Translations under genes and position numbers: made by a program
Notes under the pieces: model-generated
What the model was told of the DNA's origin: nothing
Seen by the model: only the letters and a program-made list of their open reading frames with translations
Databases searched by the model: none
Part shown: piece by piece, positions 1 to 5,443 of the stretch
How positions within the stretch are numbered: the first letter of the stretch is position 1
How the letters are laid out: every line of letters begins with the position of its first letter
Source of the DNA: Eubacteriales Family XIII. Incertae Sedis bacterium
GTDB lineage: Bacteria > Bacillota > Clostridia > Peptostreptococcales > Anaerovoracaceae
Direction of reading: 5' to 3'
DNA length: 5,548 nt
Assembly: GCA_031269205.1 (NCBI GenBank)
Contig: JAISZM010000110.1
Span: 1 to 5,548, forward strand

Positions 1-1253
1 CGGGCATGGGCATTGCGAAGGACAAGCAACTGAAGATGTACAGCAAGGTCAAGGGTTCATGGGCGCAGATGAAGGGCAAGACCTCCGTCGGCCTCATGGA
101 TTCCAATGCTGAAACGGGCATAGACGTGTACGCGCGCCCGATGGGCGTTATTGGCGCCATCATCCCCGTGACGAACGGCGAGGCGACGCCCGTCGTCAAG
201 TCTCTCATGGCCATCAAGACGCGCAATGCCGTCATCCTCGCGCCGCACCCGAAGGCGCGCAATACGAACGTCGCCGTCACGGAGGCGATCAGAGAGGTGC
301 TGCGCAAGTTCGACGCGCCCGAGGACCTCGTTCAGGCGATAGGGCCGGAATACGTGTCCGTCGAGTGCAGCCAACAGCTCATGACACAGGTTGACTTCAT
401 CCTCGCGACGGGCGGCACGCCGATGGTGCGCCAAGCCTACTCGTCGGGAGTCCCGGCCATCGGCGTCGGCACGGGCAACGTCGTCTGCATCGTAGACGAG
501 ACGGTAGCGGGCGAATTGCCGCGCGTGGCCGACATGCTCATCCGCTCCAAGACATTTGACAACGCCACGTCGTGTTCGACGGAGAACAACATCATCGTCG
601 TCGAATCCGTGTACGACGAGTGGGCGAAGGAGATGGAGAAGGTGGGCGCCGTACTCATAAAGGAGGACAGCCCCGAGAAGGAGAAGATCGTGAGGACGCT
701 CTGGCCCGAAACTCCGGTGAATCACAACCTGAACCGCCACATCGTCGCTCAGTCCGCGAGCGAGATAGCTCGTCTGGCCGACGTGGACGTTCCCGATGGC
801 ACGAGGCTTATCATGGTGGAGGAAAACGGCGGCTACGGCAACGAATTTCCGCTCACGGGAGAGAAACTCTCGCCCGTCGCCGGAGTGAGGAAGGCGAAGG
901 ATTTCGAGGACGCGCTCGCGAAGATGTTGAACATCCTCGACTATCAGGGCAAGGGTCACTCGGTCAGTATCCACACGAAGGACGACGCGCGCGTGACGAA
1001 GATGGGCGAGGTCGTACCCGTCTGCAAGATCGTCGTGAATCAGCCGCAGTCGCTCGTGAACAGCGGTAGCTGGACCAGCGGCTACCCCATGTCGATGACG
1101 CTCGGGTGCGGTACATGGGGCCACAACAGCATCAGTCACAACGCGACGTGGAAGGATTTACTCAACTTCGTCTACGTCAGCCGCGAGATACCGAACTGGC
1201 AGCCGTCGGACGAGGATCTGTTCAGCGAGAAGATAAGAGCGCGTTTCGCGTAA
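1..1253 (+). CDS. CoA-acylating aldehyde dehydrogenase, probably sulfoacetaldehyde dehydrogenase (5' truncated by window edge)
   Basis: Likely oxidises an aldehyde with NAD(P)+ and CoA to an acyl-CoA in the cytoplasm; sulfoacetaldehyde to sulfoacetyl-CoA (SauS-type) is the best guess. Residues are numbered from the Met codon at base 6. The frame is open to base 1, and the first residues (GMGIAKDK) match an internal family motif, so roughly 50 N-terminal residues lie outside the window and this Met is not the start. Visible motifs are PVTN with the oxyanion Asn57, the cofactor-site segment KTRNAVILAPHPKA (71-84), and the catalytic Cys190 in TFDNATSCSTENN. GVGTGN (153-158) replaces the ELGGK general-base motif of hydrolytic aldehyde dehydrogenases, as in acylating enzymes. 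The C-terminal LGCGTWGHNSIS segment resembles my recollection of SauS-like proteins. An aminotransferase follows 30 bases downstream and would supply the aldehyde. Acetaldehyde or malonate semialdehyde remain alternative substrates. Family is sure, substrate moderate. Confidence 0.85.
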   Translation, partial: GMGIAKDKQLKMYSKVKGSWAQMKGKTSVGLMDSNAETGIDVYARPMGVIGAIIPVTNGEATPVVKSLMAIKTRNAVILAPHPKARNTNVAVTEAIREVLRKFDAPEDLVQAIGPEYVSVECSQQLMTQVDFILATGGTPMVRQAYSSGVPAIGVGTGNVVCIVDETVAGELPRVADMLIRSKTFDNATSCSTENNIIVVESVYDEWAKEMEKVGAVLIKEDSPEKEKIVRTLWPETPVNHNLNRHIVAQSASEIARLADVDVPDGTRLIMVEENGGYGNEFPLTGEKLSPVAGVRKAKDFEDALAKMLNILDYQGKGHSVSIHTKDDARVTKMGEVVPVCKIVVNQPQSLVNSGSWTSGYPMSMTLGCGTWGHNSISHNATWKDLLNFVYVSREIPNWQPSDEDLFSEKIRARFA

Positions 1254-1283
1254 GGTAATATAGATGGGAGGAACACAAAAATT

Positions 1284-2591
1284 ATGAGCAACATCAGTGA
1301 AAAGAGCAAGAAGTACAACCTGCACTCATGGTCCGCGCAGAAGGCTTTAAAGCCTGCCGTCATAACGAAGGCTCAGGGCATTTTCTTCTGGGACGAAGAC
1401 GGCAAAAAATATTACGACATGAGCGCCCAGCTCGTCAACTCGAACCTCGGCCACGGCAACAAGGCTCTCATCAAAGCCATCAAGGATCAAGCGGACAGGC
1501 TTCCCTTTATCGGACCCGGCTACGCCATAGACGTGAGATCCGACGCAGCCGAGGCCCTCATAGACTTCGCGGGGCCGGCCTTTAGAGGCGGCAAGGTGTT
1601 CTTTACGAACGCGGGCGCCGAGGCCAACGAGAACGCGCTGAAGATAGCGAAGCAGTACACGGGCAGGTGGAAATTTCTCTCGATGTACAATTCGTATCAC
1701 GGTTCATCCTTCGGTGCCTCCGAACTCACGGGCGAGCCGAGACGTTTTGCCGCTGAACCGGGAGTCCCGGGATTCTACCATTTCGACGGCCCCTATCCGT
1801 ACAGAGCACCGGCCCAGGTCACGTTCAAGGACGAAGCGGATCAGACGAAATATTACCTCGACAGGCTTGAGGAAAGCATCACGCGCGAAGGATCCGACCT
1901 CATCGCCGCCGTGTTCGTCGAGACCGTCGTCGGCTCGAACGGCGTCCTTGCGCCGCCGAAGGACTATCTGCCGGGCGTGAAGAAACTGTGCGAAAAATAC
2001 GGCATATTGCTCGTGTGCGACGAGGTCATGGCCGGCTTCTATCGCACGGGTACGAAGTTCGCGTTCCAGCAGTTCGGCGTCAAGCCCGACATCATCACCT
2101 TCGCGAAGGGTTCGACCTGCGGCTATGTCCCGCTCGGCGGCGCCATCGTGAAGAAGGAGATCGCGAAGCACTTCGACGACAACAAGATGTGGAACGGTCT
2201 GACGTATTCGGCCCATCCGATGGGCTGCGCGTGCTGTGTTGCGGCTATCGCGGAGTACGAGCGCCTCGATATCGCGAACAATGTCGCGAAGGTCGGCAAG
2301 GTTCTCTCAGACGAACTCGACAAGATTGAGGAGAAACATCGTTGCGTCGGTGAGGCGAGGCGCATAGGGCTTTTCGCCCAGGTGGAACTCGTGAAGGACA
2401 GGGCCACGAAGGAACCGTTGTCCGTACCGGACGCGGCTAAGGTCGTCGGCCTGCTGAAGTCGAAGGGCTTCGCGACCTACAACAACCTGAATGGCATCAT
2501 GATTGCGCCGCCCCTCATCATCACGGCGAAGGAGCTGCGCGAAGGCCTGGCCATACTCGACGAGGTTCTGAGCGAAGTTGACGCATGGTGA
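1284..2591 (+). CDS. Class III PLP aminotransferase, probable taurine:2-oxoglutarate (or pyruvate) aminotransferase
   Basis: Fold type I, omega-amino acid aminotransferase of 435 residues, the normal length for the class. The proposed reaction is taurine plus an oxo-acid to sulfoacetaldehyde plus an amino acid. Visible landmarks are the phosphate-binding loop TNAGAEANE (108-116), Tyr138-His139 of the cofactor-stacking YHG, Glu213, Asp246 in CDEV contacting the pyridine nitrogen, the Schiff-base Lys275 in TFAKGST, and Thr307 from the partner subunit. The N-terminal YNLHSWSAQ is typical of a subgroup often annotated as taurine--2-oxoglutarate transaminase. The start is supported by GGGAGG at 1266-1271, though the 12-base spacing is long. 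It lies 30 bases after the acylating dehydrogenase, almost certainly in one transcript; a hairpin with a T-run at 2700-2742 is the likely end. Beta-alanine, GABA or another omega-amine could be the true donor; family certain, substrate inferred. Confidence 0.88.
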   Translation: MSNISEKSKKYNLHSWSAQKALKPAVITKAQGIFFWDEDGKKYYDMSAQLVNSNLGHGNKALIKAIKDQADRLPFIGPGYAIDVRSDAAEALIDFAGPAFRGGKVFFTNAGAEANENALKIAKQYTGRWKFLSMYNSYHGSSFGASELTGEPRRFAAEPGVPGFYHFDGPYPYRAPAQVTFKDEADQTKYYLDRLEESITREGSDLIAAVFVETVVGSNGVLAPPKDYLPGVKKLCEKYGILLVCDEVMAGFYRTGTKFAFQQFGVKPDIITFAKGSTCGYVPLGGAIVKKEIAKHFDDNKMWNGLTYSAHPMGCACCVAAIAEYERLDIANNVAKVGKVLSDELDKIEEKHRCVGEARRIGLFAQVELVKDRATKEPLSVPDAAKVVGLLKSKGFATYNNLNGIMIAPPLIITAKELREGLAILDEVLSEVDAW

Positions 2592-2699
2592 CGTAGGTTC
2601 CTGGCCCGCAGCTGTACCGCCAAGGCGTCGGTGACGCAGAGTGGAGGGTTGAGCAGTAACTGAGTAGTTTTGATTGTATCCTTAGAGCAGTAACGAGGG
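2592..2699 (+). other. Non-coding spacer between aminotransferase gene and lexA regulatory region
   Basis: No credible reading frame is seen here. It holds a small perfect hairpin, GCGTC (2625-2629) and GACGC (2633-2637) around a GGT loop, with no T-run after it, so it is not an intrinsic terminator on its own. It also holds a direct repeat described separately. I see no promoter with acceptable spacing: TTGAGC at 2649 and TATCCT at 2677 are 22 bases apart. Confidence 0.6.
2651..2694 (+). repeat. Two copies of a 10-base direct repeat
   Basis: GAGCAGTAAC occurs at 2651-2660 and again at 2685-2694, with starts 34 bases apart, in the spacer before lexA. The copies are exact but short. No inverted ends or gene remnants accompany them, so no function is assigned. 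Confidence 0.5.
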
Positions 2700-2742
2700 G
2701 TAAACGTCTGTACAAAAATATTTGAACAGACGTTTACTTTTT
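2700..2742 (+). terminator. Probable intrinsic terminator of the dehydrogenase-aminotransferase operon
   Basis: GTAAACGTCTGT (2700-2711) and ACAGACGTTTAC (2726-2737) form a perfect 12-bp stem. Past an A-A mismatch, CAAA (2713-2716) pairs with TTTG (2721-2724), closing a four-base loop. Five T residues follow at 2738-2742, and the wider stretch is T-rich. The stem is not very GC-rich, which tempers the call. There is no matching T-run for the opposite strand. The same arms carry LexA-box-like sequence, so the symmetry could be due to an operator rather than termination, or to both. Confidence 0.6.
2702..2735. promoter_or_regulatory. Two candidate LexA (SOS) boxes in inverted arrangement
   Basis: At 2724-2735 the plus strand reads GAAC-AGAC-GTTT, agreeing with the Bacillus-type SOS box core GAAC-RNRY-GTTY at every specified position; the outer C at each end of the 14-base consensus is not matched. 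On the opposite strand 2713-2702 reads GTAC-AGAC-GTTT, one mismatch from the same core. The centres are 22 bp apart, about two helical turns, so dimers would sit on the same face. The downstream box overlaps the predicted lexA -35 element, the expected place for autorepression. The inverted repeat is seen directly; LexA binding is inference. Confidence 0.55.
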
Positions 2743-2761
2743 GTTTACGTTGTGATATCAT
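2733..2761 (+). promoter_or_regulatory. Predicted lexA promoter with extended -10
   Basis: A -35-like TTTACT (2733-2738) stands 17 bases before TATCAT (2756-2761), which is preceded by TG at 2753-2754 as in extended -10 promoters. Transcription would begin near 2767-2769, leaving a leader of about 57 bases. That leader can form a hairpin of GGGC (2781-2784) with GCCC (2790-2793). A further GTTTAC at 2743-2748 lies in the promoter spacer, 11 bases after the GTTTAC that overlaps the -35. Confidence 0.6.
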
Positions 2762-2825
2762 TATCCGTAATAAAGGTGTGGGGCATTACGCCCGCCACTC
2801 GCCGAAGTTATTCAGGAGGCGCCGC

Positions 2826-3464
2826 ATGGATGAATTAAAACCGAGAGAAAAACAGATACTTGAGTTCATGAAGAAACAGATCGCGCGTAAAGGCTATCCG
2901 CCGACGGTACGCGAGATAAACGCCGCGCTCGGCATCAAGTCCACGTCCACCACGCACAAGGACATAGAGAGACTTGAGAGCAAGGGCTACATCAGGAAGG
3001 ATCCATCCAAGCCGAGGGCCATCATGATTACGGATGCGTCAGATCCCGTCTTCACCGGCGGGGTCGCCATTGAGCGGCACGACGTCATAGACATACCTCT
3101 CGTTGGCCGTATCGCCGCGGGCGAGCCGATCACCTCTGAACAGAATATCGAGGAGTACGTTCCCGTTCCCGCCGCCTACGTGAAGGGTGAGAATTTCATG
3201 CTGAAGGTACACGGCGACAGCATGATAGAGGCCGGTATCTTTGATGGCGACATGATCCTCGTCCAGAGGGGGCAGGCGGCCGACAACGGCGACATCGTGG
3301 TCGCGATGGTGGACGGCTTCGAAAGCGAAGCGACGGTCAAGACTTTCTACAAGGAAGAGGGTCACATCAGATTGCAGCCACAGAACAGCTCGATGAGTCC
3401 CATCATCGTAAACGACGTGACGGTACTCGGTAAGGTCAAGGGCGTGTTCAGATACCTGAACTGA
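2826..3464 (+). CDS. lexA: LexA, self-cleaving SOS transcriptional repressor
   Basis: Represses DNA-damage response genes, including its own, until RecA filaments stimulate autocleavage. The 212-residue product is close to the usual 200-210. Residues 1-65 form the winged helix-turn-helix (YPPTVREINAALGI at 24-37, then a Ser/Thr-rich recognition helix from about 39). A linker leads to the cleavage bond Ala98-Gly99 in VGRIAAGEP. The S24 peptidase-like domain carries Ser132 (GDSM) and Lys172 (EATVKTF), the catalytic dyad, so the protein should be cleavable. The ATG at 2826 is chosen because AGGAGG at 2814-2819 lies six bases upstream and MDELKPREKQ matches family N-termini; the in-frame GTG at 2778 would add an atypical basic leader. 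The N-domain resembles Gram-positive LexA, in keeping with the GAAC-type boxes upstream. No clear terminator separates it from the infC promoter. Confidence 0.97.
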   Translation: MDELKPREKQILEFMKKQIARKGYPPTVREINAALGIKSTSTTHKDIERLESKGYIRKDPSKPRAIMITDASDPVFTGGVAIERHDVIDIPLVGRIAAGEPITSEQNIEEYVPVPAAYVKGENFMLKVHGDSMIEAGIFDGDMILVQRGQAADNGDIVVAMVDGFESEATVKTFYKEEGHIRLQPQNSSMSPIIVNDVTVLGKVKGVFRYLN

Positions 3465-3496
3465 GGGCTGTTGTTCGGTTTGCCTCGCGAAAACCT

Positions 3497-3526
3497 TTGA
3501 CAAACCCGCGCCGCGGGTGATATAGT
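3497..3526 (+). promoter_or_regulatory. Strong sigma-70-type promoter of the infC operon
   Basis: A perfect -35 TTGACA (3497-3502) is followed after 18 bases by TATAGT (3521-3526), preceded by TG at 3518-3519 as an extended -10. The predicted start of transcription is near 3533. The spacer holds a perfect palindrome: CCCGC (3505-3509) and GCGGG (3513-3517) separated by GCC. Strength and position fit a highly expressed ribosomal-protein operon. Confidence 0.85.
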
Positions 3527-3532
3527 AGCAAT

Positions 3533-3673
3533 GCAACAAGCAGAGGCTATCCGCTTCTCACCTCGTCGGCGTATGCAGGCAGGTACATCGTCAGAGACGC
3601 GTATGCGCGGCCGGCGAAATGACAGAGCGGATACCACGTATCCGCTTTTTTAGCGGCAAAAGGAGGTTTAGAA
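3533..3673 (+). ncRNA. Structured infC leader: attenuator, candidate L20-responsive leader
   Basis: This leader of about 140 nt has two mutually exclusive folds. The 9-mer TATCCGCTT occurs at 3548-3556 and again at 3639-3647, within the 3' arm and tail of the terminator. The first copy can therefore pair with the terminator's 5' arm (3625-3633, eight Watson-Crick pairs plus a G-U) and act as antiterminator. Between them, 3563-3568 pairs with 3612-3617, and the repeated octamer GCGTATGC (3569-3576 and 3599-3606) pairs with itself using two G-U pairs, leaving an asymmetric bulge at 3607-3611. A weak 5' hairpin (AAGC 3538-3541 with GCTT 3553-3556) could hide the antiterminator strand. In Bacillus the same operon is attenuated by L20 through its leader; L20 as ligand here is inferred from that precedent and rplT downstream. 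The 5' end is predicted. Confidence 0.75.
3626..3651 (+). terminator. Leader (attenuator) terminator upstream of infC
   Basis: AGCGGATAC (3626-3634) and GTATCCGCT (3638-3646) make a perfect 9-bp stem with a CAC loop, running into six T residues at 3646-3651. It lies 22 bases before the infC start codon and after the promoter, so it can act only on transcripts entering infC from its own promoter or from lexA. Its 5' arm is also the target of the antiterminator strand at 3548-3556. Confidence 0.88.
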
Positions 3674-4279
3674 ATAGCCAGACAATACCACCCGCGTCAC
3701 GGCAGAGGCCCGGCGCCCAAGAGCAACCCGATCAATGACGAGATCACCGCGAACGAACTCAGAGTCCTCGACGACAACGGAGAGCAGGCCGGGATAATGT
3801 TGCGGGAAACGGCGTTGGGGTTCGCGGACAGCCGCAATCTGGATCTCGTACTCATCTCTCCGAACGCGTCCCCGCCCGTGGCTCGTGTCATGGATTACGG
3901 GAAATATCGGTACGAGCAGCAGAAGCGAGAAAAAGAGGCGAAGAAGAAGCAAAAGGTCATTCAGGTCAAGGAGGTAAGGCTTAGCCCCTCCATCGAGGAA
4001 CACGACCTCTTTGTAAAGGCTTCGCACGCCGCGAAGTTCCTCGACGAGGGTGACAAGGTAAAGGTCAGCCTCAGATTCCGCGGAAGGGAACGTGGCCGTA
4101 CGCAGAAGGGCTTCGAGGTGATGGAACGCTTTGCGGAAGTCGTGAAGGACAACGGGTCGTCCGAAAAGAGGGCCGCCTTCGAAGGCCGCAACCTGGTGAT
4201 GATACTTGCGCCGTTGCCCGACAATGTCAAACGGGCCAAGGCGAAACAAACGCCTGAGGCGGAAGATAAAGACAGCTGA
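3674..4279 (+). CDS. infC: Translation initiation factor IF-3, rare ATA start
   Basis: IF-3 binds the 30S subunit, prevents premature 50S joining and proofreads the start codon and initiator tRNA. The frame holds the N-domain opening INDEITANELRVLD (20-33), the signature VMDYGKYRYEQQKR (about 72-85), a basic linker helix, and a C-domain with LRFRGRERGRTQKG (92-105 counted from Met42, so about 133-146). The first ATG in frame, 3797, is Met42 and would delete the conserved N-domain start. Between the upstream stop at 3620 and that ATG there is no other ATG, GTG or TTG in a useful place, while ATA at 3674 stands seven bases after AGGAGG (3661-3666). Non-AUG starts are a known infC hallmark allowing IF-3 autoregulation. 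The protein is 201 residues, longer than the usual 170-180, because of an Arg/Pro-rich N-terminal extension of about 19 residues and an acidic tail. Confidence 0.95.
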   Translation: MARQYHPRHGRGPAPKSNPINDEITANELRVLDDNGEQAGIMLRETALGFADSRNLDLVLISPNASPPVARVMDYGKYRYEQQKREKEAKKKQKVIQVKEVRLSPSIEEHDLFVKASHAAKFLDEGDKVKVSLRFRGRERGRTQKGFEVMERFAEVVKDNGSSEKRAAFEGRNLVMILAPLPDNVKRAKAKQTPEAEDKDS

Positions 4280-4294
4280 AACAAGGAGGACAGT

Positions 4295-4495
4295 ATGGGA
4301 AAAAACAAGATGAAAACTCACCGTGGCGCCGCGAAACGCTTTAGGCTGACCGGCTCGGGAAAACTCAAGAGGAACAAGGCGTACAAGAGTCACATCCTGA
4401 ACAAAAAAACGGCGAAGCGCAAGAGGGGACTCAGGCAGGCCACGATCCTGACATCGGCCGACCTCACGAGGATAAAGCGCTCGCTCGGGAAGTAG
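4295..4495 (+). CDS. rpmI: 50S ribosomal protein L35
   Basis: Small, very basic protein of 66 residues, a component of the large subunit. The conserved KMKTHRGAAKRFRLTGSGK (5-23) is diagnostic, followed by the basic HILNKKTAKRKRGLRQ stretch (33-48). The ATG is preceded by AAGGAGGA at 4283-4290 with a four-base gap. An internal ATG at 4310 would give MKTHRG but has no such site. Fifteen bases separate it from infC and 27 from rplT, the classic infC-rpmI-rplT order found across bacteria. Expression is expected to follow the leader attenuator and, in Bacillus and E. coli alike, L20 feedback. Confidence 0.98.
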   Translation: MGKNKMKTHRGAAKRFRLTGSGKLKRNKAYKSHILNKKTAKRKRGLRQATILTSADLTRIKRSLGK

Positions 4496-4522
4496 ACAAA
4501 ATTATTATAGAAGGAGATTAAA

Positions 4523-4882
4523 ATGGCCAGAGTAAAGAAGGGACTGAACGCCCACAGAAGGCATAAGAAGATATTGAAACTCGCGAAGGGGTTTTATGGG
4601 CAAAAGAGCAAAGTGTTCCGCGCCGCGAACCCCGCCGTCATGCGCTCGCTTGCGTCCGCCTATGTCGGCAGGAAGCGGAAGAAGCGCGATTTCCGGCGTC
4701 TCTGGATAGCACGCATCAATGCGGGAGCGAGGCTGAACGGTCTTTCTTACAGTCGCCTCATGAACGGCCTGAAAAAATCGGGCGTCGAGATAAACAGGAA
4801 AATGCTGTCCGAGATGGCCGTGTCCGATAGCGCGGGTTTTGCGAGTCTTTGCGAAAAAGCGCGGTCGGCCGCCCATGAATGA
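4523..4882 (+). CDS. rplT: 50S ribosomal protein L20
   Basis: Primary 23S rRNA-binding protein needed early in 50S assembly, and in E. coli and Bacillus the feedback regulator of this operon. The 119-residue product has the usual length. Its N-terminal half is a long basic extension (residues 1-58 rich in Lys and Arg), and the family signature KKRDFRRLWIARINAGAR sits at 53-70. The globular C-terminal part (from about 71), which carries the regulatory RNA-binding activity in known L20 proteins, is complete. AAGGAG at 4511-4516 lies six bases before the ATG. As the last gene of the conserved trio it is the natural candidate ligand for the structured leader before infC. No terminator follows it; nrdR starts 54 bases later. 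Confidence 0.98.
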   Translation: MARVKKGLNAHRRHKKILKLAKGFYGQKSKVFRAANPAVMRSLASAYVGRKRKKRDFRRLWIARINAGARLNGLSYSRLMNGLKKSGVEINRKMLSEMAVSDSAGFASLCEKARSAAHE

Positions 4883-4936
4883 CCGGAAGGGCGTGACGAA
4901 TTCTGACGGACGGTATGAACAGGAATGAGGTAAGAC

Positions 4937-5443
4937 ATGCGTTGTCCATTCTGCGGTGATGAGGATACGAGGGTCATAGACTCGAGGCCCACGGACGAAG
5001 GTCAGGCCATAAGGCGTCGCCGGGAATGCGAGTCCTGCGGCAAGCGTTTCACGACTTACGAGAAGGTTGAGGAGATAACGCTCATGGTCGTCAAAAAGGA
5101 CGGCAGTCGTGAGGTTTTCGACCGCAACAAGATAATGAACGGCATCATCAGGGCCTGCCAGAAGCGCCCTGTCCCGATGGCCGACATCGAGAAGATCGTA
5201 AACGAGATCGAACGAGCGCTGAACAATATGATGGAAAAGGAGATGGAGTCCTCTCTCATCGGTGAATACGTCATGGAACACCTGAAGGAATTGGACGATG
5301 TCGCTTTCGTCAGGTTCGCCTCAGTCTATCGCCAGTTCACCGACGCGGAGAGTTTCCGCGAGGAGATCGATAAGATACTCGGCAAGGGCGGAAACGGGAA
5401 GAAAAAAACGCCGACGAAACCCGGAAAGGGCAAAGCGCAATAA
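4937..5443 (+). CDS. nrdR: NrdR, ATP/dATP-sensing repressor of ribonucleotide reductase genes
   Basis: Cytoplasmic transcriptional repressor that binds NrdR boxes before nrd operons when loaded with dATP/ATP. The zinc ribbon is complete: Cys3 and Cys6 (CPFC), Cys31 and Cys34 (CESC), with the DSRPTDEGQAIRRRRECESC region typical of the family. The ATP-cone follows (about 49-139), opening with VVKKDGSREVFDRNKI and ending in VAFVRFASVYRQF. At 168 residues it is slightly long because of a Lys/Gly-rich tail (149-168). GAGG at 4927-4930 gives a modest ribosome binding site six bases from the ATG. It lies 54 bases after rplT with no visible terminator or promoter between, so it is probably read from the infC promoter. 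I saw no obvious NrdR box pair in the window, so its targets lie elsewhere. Its stop overlaps the next gene's start. Confidence 0.97.
   Translation: MRCPFCGDEDTRVIDSRPTDEGQAIRRRRECESCGKRFTTYEKVEEITLMVVKKDGSREVFDRNKIMNGIIRACQKRPVPMADIEKIVNEIERALNNMMEKEMESSLIGEYVMEHLKELDDVAFVRFASVYRQFTDAESFREEIDKILGKGGNGKKKTPTKPGKGKAQ

Noticed and set aside
6..8. ATG as the start of the aldehyde dehydrogenase
   Set aside because: The frame is open to the window edge, no ribosome binding site can be seen, and the first residues correspond to an internal family motif; the gene is 5' truncated.
57..1139. 360-codon open frame on the minus strand opposite the aldehyde dehydrogenase
   Set aside because: Its product is a low-complexity Arg/His/Asp/Val mixture with no recognisable domain, arising from codon bias on the true gene's complementary strand; the plus-strand frame has clear catalytic motifs.
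2649..2682. Possible promoter TTGAGC ... TATCCT
   Set aside because: The 22-base spacer is too long and there is no extended -10; a better promoter lies downstream at 2733-2761.
2778..2825. Upstream GTG start for LexA adding 16 residues
   Set aside because: It has no good ribosome binding site and gives an atypical Arg-rich leader, whereas the ATG at 2826 has AGGAGG at ideal spacing and a family-like N-terminus.
3465..3496. Terminator directly after lexA
   Set aside because: Only a three-base GGC/GCC pairing without a T-run is present; the first credible terminator downstream is the infC leader one.
3797..3799. ATG as the start of infC
   Set aside because: It would remove the conserved INDEI segment and the start of the IF-3 N-domain, and it lacks a ribosome binding site.
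3668..4393. 241-codon minus-strand frame opposite infC
   Set aside because: It lies entirely against infC and rpmI, has no family resemblance, and would need a start inside rpmI; it is a shadow frame.
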